From the NCBI GenBank assembly GCA_963794155.1, contig CAWCCX010000016.1, positions 558,001-622,000 on the forward strand: a DNA stretch of 64,000 nucleotides, written 5' to 3'. A program made the translations under genes and the position numbers. Position 1 is the first letter of the stretch. Every line of letters starts with the position of its first letter. The notes beneath the pieces are model-generated. The model worked only from the letters and a program-made list of their open reading frames with translations. It did no database searches and was not told the DNA's origin. Origin of the DNA: Roseiarcus sp963794155. GTDB lineage: Bacteria; Pseudomonadota; Alphaproteobacteria; Rhizobiales; Beijerinckiaceae. This document shows, in pieces, positions 9,275 to 19,530 of this stretch.

Positions 9275-12055
9275 CGGGTCAGCCTTTCCAGAATGTCTTT
9301 TGCGTGCACCTGGTCGGCTTTGTAGTTGCCGGTAAGCGTGTACATGACAAGATTGACGCCGCTGCGCAGCGCAAGTTCACGCTGCCGCGCCCCGCCGGGA
9401 ATGAGCGGGTAGAGCGGCCGCTGGTCGGCGTCCTCCGCCCATGCCGCCGCAAGATCGTCGGAGGCGATGATGATCGGCGAGACACTGTCGCCCGCGCGCG
9501 CCGGGCGCTGGACTCGGTCATTCGGGTCGGGCGGCGGAAGCGCTTCGATCCAGGTTTGCCCAATCGCGGTGCGGCCTACGATCCGGTCGAGCAGATAGAA
9601 GGTCTTGGTCAGCACGTGGTCATGCGGAACCGGTTCAAGCTCCGGAACGTCGACCCCTTCCAGGAGCGCGCGCAACCAGAGCGACTCGGACGTCGGCGGG
9701 CCGCCCGGACGCGCCGTCAGCGCGTCGCGGGTATCGAAAACGAGCGTGCCGCCGTTCTTCATAAAGGCCGCGATGCGCGTCCGAGCCTGAGGCTTGGGTT
9801 GCGGCAGGCCGGCAACGATTGGCCAATAGATCAAGGGATAGAAGGCGAGTTCGTCGCGCGCCGGATCGAGCGCGACCGGCTCGGCCAGTTCGGCGGAGGT
9901 GCGGGAAGCGAGCACCCGGGTCAGCGCCGTCAATCCGAGCCTGGAGGTTTCATCGACCGTCGCGTCGCCGGTCGCGACATAGGCGAGCCGGGTCGACAGA
10001 GCCGCATCCATATCGCGATCGGAGATCGGCGCGGCTTCGGCCGCGCGGGGCTGGTGGGGGACGGAAACGAGGCCGAGCGCTGCGGCGACGACTAGGGCGG
10101 CGAGGGCTCTCGGCCGGCGCAACGGCGCGCCGCCCATCAGCCAGATCGAAACCAGCGCGTCGATCATCAGGCCGATGAGAGCCGCCGGCAAGAGCCAGCG
10201 GCGAAGATCAATCGGCGGCGTGATCGCAAGCGCGCCCTCGTGCACGGCAAGCTGCCGATAATCAGCGCGCGCCAAGGCTTGCCCATCGGCCAGCGCATTG
10301 ACAGCGCGCGATGACTCGCGCGATCCGTAAAAGCCCGGCGGGTGAAGCGGGTCGCCGACGCCGGAAAAATCATCGCCGATCGGCTCGGCCTGCGCTGGCG
10401 GCGGCCCCAGAACGCCGAAACCGCTTAGCGTGCGCAAGGGCGGTCGAACCGTGCCATGCTCGCCGACTTTGGCCTTCGCGGCGCCCTGACCCGGCGCGTC
10501 GGCTTCGGCCACGAATTCGACGCAGCATGTCGACAAACAACCCGGACAACGGCAGGTTGGACCAAGTCGTGTCAGCCGTCACGTGGAAGAGGACAATAAG
10601 ACCTTTGCCCTGTCGCTCGGCGGTGACGAGCGGGGTGCCGTCGGCGAGACGCGCCCAGGTCTTCTCGGCCAATCCGGTCTCCGGCTCGGCCAGCACCTGG
10701 CGCGAAACGGTCACTTCGTCCGGAGCGGCAAGGCCGAAGAATGGGCTGCCCGCCTCGAACGGCGCAATATGCTTCGGGCTCTCCCAGGACAAAGCGCCGC
10801 CGAGCAGGCGTCCGCCGCGGCGAAGCGCCGTCGGAGTCAAAGTGTCGTCGCCGGCGGCGAGCCGCGTGCCGGCGAAGCGCAACAGCACCCCGCCGTTGTC
10901 GAGGAATTGCGTGATTGCGTCGAGCTCGGGCCCTGGGGCCACGCTCATATCGGCGAGGACCAGCACCGAAGGCTTTTCGTCGAGCAACGACACGATCGGA
11001 TCGCTCGAGGAATCGCGCCATTCGCTGACGTCGGCGAATGGCTGTAACGCCCGCTTGAGGTAATAACTCGGCGCGAGCAACGGTTGAGCGACGTCGGCGC
11101 TCGCTCCTGAGGCGATGGCGACCCGCCGCCGGCGCGAACGCTCGTCGATGAGCCAGGTTGCTCCCGCCGAGCGCTCGCCGTCGATGACGACTTCGGTGAC
11201 ATCGTTACGCAATTCGACCGGCAGATCGAAATGGGCGTCGACCGTCGAATTGGCGCCGAAATCAAAGCCCGCCCGGCCGACTTCTCGGCCCTGTACGTCG
11301 AGCGCCCTGACCGCGCCGGTCACCGGCGCGCGCGCGTCTGAGCGGGTGATTCGCGCGGTGAGCGCGCCGGCTTCATTGTCGACCCCGGCCAGCGCGAGCG
11401 CGCCGCGCCCGTCGGTCACGACCTCGACCGAGCGAGCGATGGAGCCGAGCTTGGCCGAGAAGGCGTTCGCCCCGCCGAGTTCAACCCCGTCGGCGATCCA
11501 TAGGATATCCGTCTTCGGCTCGCGCGCCACGAAGCTCTCGATCGCCGGCAACGCGGCCGCCCGATCGGGCGCGTAGGGAACCGGCGAGAGCGAGCGCAAC
11601 CGGCCCTCGACGCCGGGTCGGTCGAGCGGCGCGATCTCCCGCCCGCCCTCCGACAGGGCGTGGATCGCCACGATGCGGCCAGCGCGCGCCGCCGCCGCCG
11701 CTCTTTCCCGAGCGAAGTCGATTCGCTTATCCCATGCCGGCGCCGCCGGAAATCCGTCGTCGATCAGCACCAGCAGAGGCCCGGACCCGGAGAGGGCGGC
11801 GAGGTTGTTCCACAGCGGCTCGGCCATCGCGAGGATGATGAGGGCCCCGATCGCGAGACGCAGCGCCAGGATCGGCCACGGCGTGCGCGCCGGCGTCGTC
11901 TCATTAGGATCAAGCCCGAGGAGCAGCCTCAGGGGCGGGAACACGGCCCGGCGGGGACTGGGCGGCGTGACGCGCAGCAGGAAATAGAGCGCAACGAGGC
12001 CGACGAGCGCGGCAAGGACGGCGGGAGCGGCGAAGGCAAGCGGCAGGCCGAACAT
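9271..12055 (-). pseudogene. BatA-N/DUF4159 membrane protein gene split by one frameshift
   Basis: Two overlapping frames together encode one ~928-residue protein. The first (12055 to 10370) has an N-terminal BatA-like region (MFGLPLAFAAPAVLAALVGL, two membrane segments, LLVLIDDGFPAAPAW) and a Rossmann-like part. The second carries a membrane segment (LIGLMIDALVSIWLMGG) and the DUF4159 domain (STRLAYVATGDATVDETSRLGL... ending GNYKADQVHAKDILERL). Removing one base near 10513 gives the smooth junction LFVDMLRRI-VAEADAPGQG. Without it the first frame ends in arginine-rich nonsense. Since upstream and downstream genes overlap normally, a sequencing indel is as likely as a real mutation. It sits between DUF58 and the VWA-like gene. 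Confidence 0.85.
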
Positions 12056-12058
12056 CGT

Positions 12059-12964
12059 TCAGGCGCTCCTCAAGCCGGCCCCGGGCTCGGGCGCGGAAAG
12101 GCGCATGCGCAGCGCAAGCAGGATTTCGGCCGGCGACCCGTCGGTGCGATGGATGCTCATGCCCCAGCCCGAGCGGGCGCAGACGCCGCGGATCGTTTCG
12201 CGATGGGCGGCGAGGCGCGCCAGATAGGCGTCGCGCAGATTTTCGGCCCGCGGCGTGAGCACGCTGAGGGAGCCCGAGGGATGGAGAAACTCGGTGTTGC
12301 CCGTAAACGGATACGTCTCCTCGATCGGATCGACGATCATCACGAGTTCCCCGATCGCGCCCTCGGCGCTCACCGCCCCGATCGCGCGCGCGACGTCTTC
12401 GGGTTCGGACAGGAAGTCGCCGAGCATGAGGACCATAGAACGCGACGCGGCAGGCAGCGCCGGCGGCAGCGCGGCTTGAGAGGCGCCGCGGAGTCGCTCG
12501 TCGGTCGCGATCGCCTCGGCGAAGCGTTCGACGACGCCCGGCGTCGCCAACGGCCGGGTGAGGCCGAGCAGTCCCGCGCGCTCCCCGCCGCGCACGCAGA
12601 GATCGGCGAATGCCAGCGCCAACAAAGCGGCGCGATCAATCTTCGACGCAGGCGCCAGACTTGAGCCGAATTGCATCGAGGGCGAGCGGTCGAACCAGAT
12701 CCAAACCGTGTGCGCCGCCTCCCATTCGCGCTCGCGCACGAAAGCGCGCTCTTCGCGCGCCGAGCGGCGCCAGTCGACTCGCGACGACGGCTCGCCGGAG
12801 AGGAAGGGCCGAAATTGCCAGAACGTTTCGCCAGAGCCGGCTCGCCGCCGTCCGTGAACGCCATGCCGGACCGTCTGCGCCACCCGGCGCGCCGCGATGA
12901 TGAGGCTCGGCAGACGGGCGGAGAGAGTTGCCGCGTCGCGACGGATGGAGGCGGGGGGCGTCAT
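12059..12964 (-). CDS. DUF58 domain-containing protein
   Basis: This 301-residue protein has the DUF58 hallmark GSGETFWQFRPF...SSRVDWRRSAREERAFVRERE around residues 43-80, then a VWA-like region with WFDRSPSM and MLGDFL. DUF58 genes almost always follow moxR-type ATPase genes, as here (19-bp gap). The pair is thought to act in folding or activating membrane or metal-binding targets. The next gene starts 3 bp after its stop, so translation is likely coupled. Confidence 0.9.
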   Translation of the reverse strand: MTPPASIRRDAATLSARLPSLIIAARRVAQTVRHGVHGRRRAGSGETFWQFRPFLSGEPSSRVDWRRSAREERAFVREREWEAAHTVWIWFDRSPSMQFGSSLAPASKIDRAALLALAFADLCVRGGERAGLLGLTRPLATPGVVERFAEAIATDERLRGASQAALPPALPAASRSMVLMLGDFLSEPEDVARAIGAVSAEGAIGELVMIVDPIEETYPFTGNTEFLHPSGSLSVLTPRAENLRDAYLARLAAHRETIRGVCARSGWGMSIHRTDGSPAEILLALRMRLSAPEPGAGLRSA

Positions 12965-12983
12965 CGCGCCGAAAGCCGCCGCG

Positions 12984-13985
<1,002 letters not shown>

Positions 13986-14087
13986 CGGTTCGTCCTTTGC
14001 CCCATGCAATCGGCTTATGGTTTTGTTTTGTCGTTGGGCGCACTAGATTGAACGCGCGCCCGTGCGGCGCAAGTCCCAAGCGCGCAG

Positions 14088-14711
14088 ATGTCAGATTCGC
14101 CCACAAGCAATCGCGAGAGTAGCGCAGAGCCTGCGCGCGCGCCGGAAGGGGCCGTGCGTGGACTCGGCCAAGCGACGATCGGCCGACTACGCGGCCTCGC
14201 GCCGGCGCCTTCTTGGAATCCGCCCGACTGTGGCGATATCGACATGCGCATCGCTGCCGACGGAACATGGTTTTATTGTGGCTCACCGATCGGCCGGGCG
14301 CCGCTCGTGCAGCTGTTCGCCTCGATCATGCGCAAGGAGGGCGACCGCTACGTGCTGGTGACGCCGGTCGAAAAAGTGGGGATCAAGGTCGAAGATGCGC
14401 CGTTCTTGGCGGTTGAAATGCGGGTCGGCGACGAGGCCGACGAACCACAGCTCACGTTCCGCACCAATGTCGAAGACCTGGTGACGGCAGACGGCGAACA
14501 CCCGCTTCGATTCGAACGCGGCGCCTCGGAGGGCCTCAAGCCCTACGTGAGAGTGCGTGGCGACCTTTGGGCGCTGGTGAAGCGGGCGCTGTTCTACGAC
14601 CTTGTCGCCCTCGGCCGGACGGAGCGGGTCGAGAACGAGGATTGGTTCGGCGTGCGCTCGCGCGGACTGTTCTTCCCGATGTGCCGGGCAAGCGAAATCG
14701 AGGGGCTTTGA
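14088..14711 (+). CDS. DUF1285 domain-containing protein
   Basis: A 207-residue cytosolic protein with the DUF1285 features DIDMRIAADGTWFYCGSPIGR and LVKRALFYDLVALG. Function unknown. It is diverged from moxR and is the first gene of a tightly overlapping row (DUF1285, CoA pyrophosphatase, DUF6111, CCA transferase) that recurs in Hyphomicrobiales. Its stop overlaps the next start by two bases. Confidence 0.88.
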   Translation: MSDSPTSNRESSAEPARAPEGAVRGLGQATIGRLRGLAPAPSWNPPDCGDIDMRIAADGTWFYCGSPIGRAPLVQLFASIMRKEGDRYVLVTPVEKVGIKVEDAPFLAVEMRVGDEADEPQLTFRTNVEDLVTADGEHPLRFERGASEGLKPYVRVRGDLWALVKRALFYDLVALGRTERVENEDWFGVRSRGLFFPMCRASEIEGL

Positions 14712-15364
14712 GCGCCAATCCCGCCTCCGGTCTGACCCCGCCAGAACTGCGCGCCTTGGCGCGAGGGAAGCTTGCGCCCTCGCTCAGCGTCGCCGACCTC
14801 GAGCGGACCGCCGCCGACGGGCCGAGCGACTACGTGTTGAGCGGCCAGCGCGTCGAGCCTTCCGTCATCGCCCGCGCGCGTCCCGCCGCGGTGCTTTTGC
14901 CGATCGTCAACCGGCCCCAAGGGCTGACCGTTCTCCTGACGCTGCGAGCGCCGGATCTGCGCGCCCATTCGGGCCAGGTCGCCTTTCCCGGCGGCAAGAT
15001 CGATCCCGGCGAGACGCCGCGCGAGGCGGCGTTGCGCGAGGCGGGCGAAGAGATCGGCCTCGAGGCGCGGTTCGTTGAGCAGCTCGGCTGGCTCGATCCG
15101 TATCTTACCGGGACCGGATTTCGCGTCGCGCCCCTCGTCGCGCTTGTCGAGCCGTCGTTCGCGCTCAACGTCAACAGAGGGGAGGTCGACGAGGTTTTCG
15201 AGACCCCATTCGCCTTCCTGATGGACCCGGCCAATCATCGGCTGGACGAGCGCGAGTGGCAGGGGCGACGGCGAAGATTCTACGCCATGCCGCATGAGGG
15301 GCGATATATCTGGGGGGCGACGGCCGGCATCCTTCGCAACCTCTACGAGAAGCTGTTCACCTGA
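14708..15364 (+). CDS. CoA pyrophosphatase (Nudix hydrolase)
   Basis: A Nudix protein of 218 residues with an intact Nudix box around residues 96-118 (GKIDPGETPREAALREAGEE). The upstream VAFPGG and the LTGTGFRVAPLVAL segment are typical of CoA-degrading NudL-type enzymes. The TTG at 14708 overlaps the previous stop (TTGA), giving MSANPASGLTPPELR. The frame extends further up inside the previous gene but that part is not coding in this frame. It ends at the A of the next ATG. Confidence 0.88.
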   Translation: MSANPASGLTPPELRALARGKLAPSLSVADLERTAADGPSDYVLSGQRVEPSVIARARPAAVLLPIVNRPQGLTVLLTLRAPDLRAHSGQVAFPGGKIDPGETPREAALREAGEEIGLEARFVEQLGWLDPYLTGTGFRVAPLVALVEPSFALNVNRGEVDEVFETPFAFLMDPANHRLDEREWQGRRRRFYAMPHEGRYIWGATAGILRNLYEKLFT

Positions 15365-15624
15365 TGGGACGGGCCGTTTTCGAGCCGCTGGCGCTGTTCC
15401 TGAGCCCGTTCGCGGTCTATGCACTCTACCTCGTCCTGCGCGCCCGCTACCCGCTCGAGGTCGAGCACTGGACGCGCGGGCGGGTGTCGATCATGACCCT
15501 CCTTGGACTCGCGGCCGCTGTCCTCGGGCTCATCGCCATCAACGCCCTCGCGCCCCGAGGCCGCGGCGTTTACGTTCCCGCGCATGTCGAAAACGGCGTC
15601 CTCATTCCCGGACGGATCGAATGA
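15364..15624 (+). CDS. DUF6111 family small membrane protein
   Basis: 86 residues with two hydrophobic segments (about 7-24 and 43-61). It fits the DUF6111 family, small membrane proteins found upstream of the CCA-adding enzyme in Hyphomicrobiales. It overlaps the gene before by one base and the gene after by four (ATGA). Function unknown. Confidence 0.85.
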   Translation: MGRAVFEPLALFLSPFAVYALYLVLRARYPLEVEHWTRGRVSIMTLLGLAAAVLGLIAINALAPRGRGVYVPAHVENGVLIPGRIE

Positions 15625-16907
15625 CTGTCCTTCAGGGTCTGGCCGGGGGAAAGCTCAAGGATCTGACGCCGCTCAGGCAAGGCCCGCTCTCGCGCGTACT
15701 GGAGGCGCTCAACGGCGGGGGCGAGGAGACGCGCCTCGTCGGCGGAGCGGTGCGCGACCTTGCGCTCGGCGAGCGGGCGTTCGATTTCGACCTTGCGACC
15801 ACCGCCCCGCCCGACGAAGCAATTCGCCGCGCCCGGGCGGCGGGATTCAAGGTCGCGCTCACCGGCGTCGCCCATGGCACGGTCACGATCGTCGTCGACG
15901 GGCGCCCGATCGAGACGACGACGCTGCGCCAGGACGTCGAAACTGACGGACGCTGGGCGAAGGTCGCGTTCGGACGCGACTTCGCCGCCGACGCGCGGCG
16001 GCGCGACTTCACCATCAACGCGCTGTCGCTTGGGCCCGACGGAACGGTCCAGGATACCGTCGGCGGGCTCGCCGATCTTGCCGCCGGACGGGTGCGTTTC
16101 ATCGGCGACGCGACGGCGCGCATCCGCGAGGACTATCTGCGCATTCTCCGGTTCTTCCGCTTCTCGGCCCGATTCGCCGCCGCCGATCTCGACCCCGAGG
16201 GTCTCTCGGCCGCGATCCGCGCTCGCGAAGGCCTCGCTCGCCTATCACGGGAGCGGGTGCGGGCCGAACTCATGAAGCTCGTCGCCGCCCGGCGCGCCGG
16301 CAAGGTCGTGCAGACGATGGGCGAGTGCGGCTTTCTCGAGCCGATTCTCGGCGGCCTTGCATACCCCGGACGGCTCAGCCGTCTGATCGCGATCGAAGCC
16401 GCTCGCGGTCGTGGGCCCGATGCAGTCCTGCGCCTCGCCGCGCTCGGAGCCGCGATCCCGGAGGATGCGGACCGGCTGCGCGACCGTCTGCGGCTCGCCA
16501 ACGCCGAATACGACCGGATCAGAGCCGCCGCCGCGGCGCTAATCGGCCTGCATGGGATCTCGGCGCCGCCGTCGCTGGAGGCCTTGCGCGCGCTCCTGTT
16601 CCACGCCGGGCGCGAGGCCGCGCGCGACGCGCTCGCGTTGGCGGAGGCGGAGTCAGGCGCGCCCACCGAGGATACGGCCTTCGCCGCCGCCGACCGGTTC
16701 CTCGCCGAGACGCCCGAACCCAAGCTGCCGTTCAGCGGCGCCGATCTCATCGCCCGCGGCGTTCCCGCGGGGCGGCCGGTCGGCCAGACCTTGCGCGCCT
16801 TAGAGGCGCTGTGGGTCCGGGCCGGCTTCCCCAGCGAGCCGGAAACGCTGGCCCGCCTGCTGGAACAGGCGGCCGCGGAACAGGCCCGCCGAGAAGCCTC
16901 GGCTTAG
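15621..16907 (+). CDS. cca: CCA tRNA nucleotidyltransferase
   Basis: 428 residues that repair or add the 3' CCA of tRNAs. The nucleotidyltransferase core is plain: RLVGGAVRDLALG, the metal-binding FDFDLAT (D55, D57), RRDFTINALSL and the RNA-binding turn RILRFFRFSARFA. The ATG at 15621 overlaps the DUF6111 stop. The frame upstream is open but belongs to neighbouring genes. It is the last gene of the operon and the last clear core gene before the island. Confidence 0.93.
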   Translation: MTVLQGLAGGKLKDLTPLRQGPLSRVLEALNGGGEETRLVGGAVRDLALGERAFDFDLATTAPPDEAIRRARAAGFKVALTGVAHGTVTIVVDGRPIETTTLRQDVETDGRWAKVAFGRDFAADARRRDFTINALSLGPDGTVQDTVGGLADLAAGRVRFIGDATARIREDYLRILRFFRFSARFAAADLDPEGLSAAIRAREGLARLSRERVRAELMKLVAARRAGKVVQTMGECGFLEPILGGLAYPGRLSRLIAIEAARGRGPDAVLRLAALGAAIPEDADRLRDRLRLANAEYDRIRAAAAALIGLHGISAPPSLEALRALLFHAGREAARDALALAEAESGAPTEDTAFAAADRFLAETPEPKLPFSGADLIARGVPAGRPVGQTLRALEALWVRAGFPSEPETLARLLEQAAAEQARREASA

Positions 16908-16930
16908 ATCGCGCCAAGCAAACCCAAAAC

Positions 16931-17017
16931 CGCTTGGTCTTGTTTGGATTTGCTTGGATTCGTTTGGTATTGCTTGGTTTAGTTGGTTTTGCTTGGTTTT
17001 AGTTGGTTTTGGGGGGG
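16931..17017 (+). repeat. T/G-rich tract built of TTTGG-type units
   Basis: Nearly all bases on the plus strand are T or G, with TTGG repeated every few bases (GCTTGG, TTTGG, GTTGG) and a final G7. A short stretch of the same type follows the second inverted-repeat copy at 30676. It may be a terminator-proximal repeat or a trace of a repeated element. Function unknown. Confidence 0.6.
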
Positions 17018-17085
17018 ACATGGGCGACGCGCATAACGCTCGCAACATAGGGCGTAGATAGCTCCGGCAATAGCCCGGCAGTAGC
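17012..17085 (+). repeat. 74-bp inverted repeat, left copy (island boundary)
   Basis: The 74 bases starting GGGGGGACATGGGCG and ending CCCGGCAGTAGC are repeated without mismatch, in inverted orientation, at 30602-30675. Read on the minus strand here and on the plus strand there, both copies encode LLPELSTPYVASVMRVAH, so the repeat may be a relic of a repeated short gene. The rest of the 16908-17464 gap shows no supported gene. Confidence 0.9.
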
Positions 17086-17422
17086 TCCGGCGATTAAGGT
17101 GGCGAACACGGGACGTGGCGGCCCTGAAAAAGCGCTAAATACCACAGGCCGCTCCTCAAAACGTCGAATACCAGAGAACCTCCCATGTTGGGGCCGATCT
17201 CCGCGAGGGTTTCCTAGCCCTGACCGCGCCGGCATCCCGCGGCGAGACGATTTCGAACCATCGCCATGAGCGACACTCGGCGCGTCAAGGGGTCCCCCGA
17301 AGGCGCGGCGACCCGAGGTCGCTCACGCGAAGAGACGAAAAACGACTAAGTTCGTACGAAAAGCTTCGAACCGAGTCACATTTCGTCATATTTCTGCCGA
17401 AAAACAGGCGCTAACAAAAAAG

Positions 17423-17449
17423 CCGCCGCAGGACTGGCCTGCGGCGGCA
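17423..17449 (+). promoter_or_regulatory. Perfect 11-bp-stem hairpin in the leader of the DndB-like gene
   Basis: GCCGCCGCAGG, loop ACTGG, CCTGCGGCGGC, preceded by an A run and followed by AAGAAAGG, 16 bases before the ATG at 17465. It could be an attenuator or mRNA-stabilising hairpin; with no T run after it, it is unlikely to be a plus-strand terminator. A T run would lie beyond it on the minus strand. Confidence 0.6.
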
Positions 17450-17464
17450 AGAAAGGTAACGATA

Positions 17465-18850
17465 ATGAACAATTCGAGTTTAATCCCTGCGTTGGGCGAT
17501 ATCAATAAGCCCGAGCATTTGCGTATTCAGACGGTGGGTCATTTCGCCGGCCTGATGGACGCCCTCGCGAGCAACCTCACCAATCAGTCGGGTCGGGTCT
17601 TTTTCGGTACGGCAAGCCGCCAGGCCGGTCGCATCAATTTCACGGGCTCGATGTCGGTCGAGCAGCTTCTTGCGGTGACTTCGATCGATCGCGCGAAAAA
17701 GGGCGATAGCGTCGCCGGCGTCATGGAGCACAGCAACCGGCCGCCGGAGCCCGCGCACGCGAAGAACTTGCGTCAGTATTTGCTCGAAACCGCGTGCGAG
17801 GGCGAGCAATTCATCCTGCCCCCGTTCATTTTGAATTTCGGCGTCGGACTCGATGAGAACGCCCCAACAGCGCTTCTCATTTTGTTCGTCAGCGAGGGCG
17901 CAGAGGACAGCATGACTTGGCCAACTGTGCTGATCCTGCCGTATGGCGTCAGGATCGACGTTACAGACGGAGCGCATCGGCGTTCGGGCGTCGAGAGCAT
18001 CATTGCGGATCGCAAAGTCCCGCAGGAGGCGAAGGACGCGCTCAGCGCGAATGCGATCAACTTCGTCATCGTCTTCGAGGGCAGCCGGATCGCTGCTCAC
18101 CAGGATTTCGCCGACTGCGGGAAGGCGAAATCAATTCCAACGTCGATCGTCGTGACCTACGACGTGCGCGACCTTCGTAATCAAGTCACGCGCGATTTCG
18201 TTGCGGCATCGCCGTTCTTGTCGAGCTATGTCGACGCGACGGCCCGCAACGTAAATATCTCGGCAAAGTCTCGCGCTGTCTGGTCGATGAGCGCCGCCAA
18301 GATGTTTGTCTCGTACGTTGTCGAACACTCTACGGGCCATGAGATCGGTCCGAGCGCTGGTCAGCGGGAAATCGAGGCCGGCCTCAGGCACAAACTCGAG
18401 GGCACGGACGAGTTCTTTCAAGCTCTTGTGCGGCATTTGCCGCAGCTGAGCGCCCTCGACGATGCGCGGCGTGGTGTCGGCGGGGCGACTACGGGAGCCC
18501 TGCGCGATGTGCTCGGCGGCGATATCGCCCTGCGCGGCGTCGGCATGGCGGTCTTCGCGCGCGCCTTCACCTATGCGCGCGAGCGCGGTCTTTCATTCGA
18601 CGACTTAGCGCGCTCACTTGCAGGAATCGACTGGCACGTCTTGCGGTGTGAGCGCGCCGACTTGCTAGCACAGAATGAGCTTCCCTTCGCCGCCGCCGTC
18701 CAAGCCAATGTCAATCCGCTGTGGGATTCCTTGCTGATTGTCGGCTCCAACCGTTACCGCATTAGTTCGGAATCCTCGCAGGTCGATGCCTGCTGGGAGA
18801 AGGTTAAGGCCGCGGCTATTGCGGAACCGTCCCGCGCCGCAGCCGAGTGA
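17465..18850 (+). CDS. DndB/DGQHR-type protein
   Basis: 461 residues. DGAHRRSGVESI (168-179) is a variant of the DGQHR motif (Q to A) shared by DndB and DpdB-like proteins. The following HQDFADCGKAKSIPTSIVVTYDVRD matches the DndB pattern of a Q/H-x-F-x-D core and a yD-x-RD segment. In phosphorothioate systems DndB controls modification; in 7-deazaguanine systems the DGQHR protein acts with modification genes. Here no dndACDE or dpd genes are nearby. It has a good AAAGG site and is followed by a strong terminator, so it is a single-gene unit. Its partner may be the methyltransferase 680 bp downstream, but that is inference. Confidence 0.72.
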   Translation: MNNSSLIPALGDINKPEHLRIQTVGHFAGLMDALASNLTNQSGRVFFGTASRQAGRINFTGSMSVEQLLAVTSIDRAKKGDSVAGVMEHSNRPPEPAHAKNLRQYLLETACEGEQFILPPFILNFGVGLDENAPTALLILFVSEGAEDSMTWPTVLILPYGVRIDVTDGAHRRSGVESIIADRKVPQEAKDALSANAINFVIVFEGSRIAAHQDFADCGKAKSIPTSIVVTYDVRDLRNQVTRDFVAASPFLSSYVDATARNVNISAKSRAVWSMSAAKMFVSYVVEHSTGHEIGPSAGQREIEAGLRHKLEGTDEFFQALVRHLPQLSALDDARRGVGGATTGALRDVLGGDIALRGVGMAVFARAFTYARERGLSFDDLARSLAGIDWHVLRCERADLLAQNELPFAAAVQANVNPLWDSLLIVGSNRYRISSESSQVDACWEKVKAAAIAEPSRAAAE

Positions 18851-18861
18851 TTAGCGCCTCT

Positions 18862-18890
18862 GGCCGGGCCAACACGGCCCGGCCCTTTTC
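18862..18890 (+). terminator. Rho-independent terminator after the DndB-like gene
   Basis: GGCCGGGCC, loop AACAC, GGCCCGGCC, then CTTTTC. A textbook hairpin with a short T run, 12 bp after the stop codon. Confidence 0.85.
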
Positions 18891-19530
18891 GTTTAAGGGG
18901 TCATTGCAGAGTTTTCCCGAAAGAGCCTCACGCTCGGCTTGCGCTTCGACCCTCGCCAGCGCGCCCCGCCCCACATAGCCGTAAGGCGGCCCGTGCGGCC
19001 TTTTCGCCCGCCGCTGTCAGGGGGGAGAACGCCGTCGTCGTGACGGGCGCTGGCGGCCTTCCCGAGGGAAGATAAGGCCGATCGCGGGGGTCTGCCCCGA
19101 TGCGCCCGGCCCTCGCTTCGCGCCCTGCCATTGGTTGATGCGTCCGCCGGGCTATCCCGCGCCAGAATTTGACGCATCGCATGGCCTCTCGGTGCCTCAC
19201 TCGGCTCACCAAGGGCTTTAGCAAGCGCGCCGAATGCCACTTTGTGGTGGTCGGTTGTTCGTCGCTCATTTCAATTTCTGCCGAGTCCGTGAGGCTCTGC
19301 GGGTCGCGGCTGCAATGGCGAAGCGGCTCTGGACAATCGGCGAATTGCTTAGAACCTGTCTCGATAATGCGCCAGTTAAGCCGCACAAGATACACCGCCG
19401 ATTTAAAGTAATAGATGGCGGACGAAAAGACTAATTATTGTGTGAGCGCGACTCTTTTTGAGTCGCGCGTTAAGAATTTCTTAATAATAAAATCCTGGTA
19501 CTATCCGCATGTCGCGGCGGAGCCAAATCA
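18891..19530. other. Gap between DndB-like and methyltransferase genes
   Basis: No firm gene. A plus-strand frame at 19315-19434 (MAKRLWTIGELLRTCLDNAP, ending KVIDGGRKD) could be a 39-residue protein but lacks a clear ribosome-binding site. A minus-strand frame from 19269 (MSDEQPTTTKWHSARL) runs left as arginine- and alanine-rich sequence and is doubtful. Base composition falls sharply from about 19370 to 19510. Confidence 0.35.

Noticed and set aside
7514..9325. 603-codon plus-strand frame
   Set aside because: It lies opposite a well-supported membrane protein gene and has shadow-type composition.
17465..18850. Full phosphorothioate (Dnd) or 7-deazaguanine (Dpd) system
   Set aside because: Only the DndB/DGQHR-like gene is present; no dndA, C, D, E or dpd genes within the window.
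18928..19395. 155-codon minus-strand frame
   Set aside because: Possible start MSDEQPTTTK has a weak ribosome site and the sequence turns to low-complexity Ala/Arg/Gly; not enough support.
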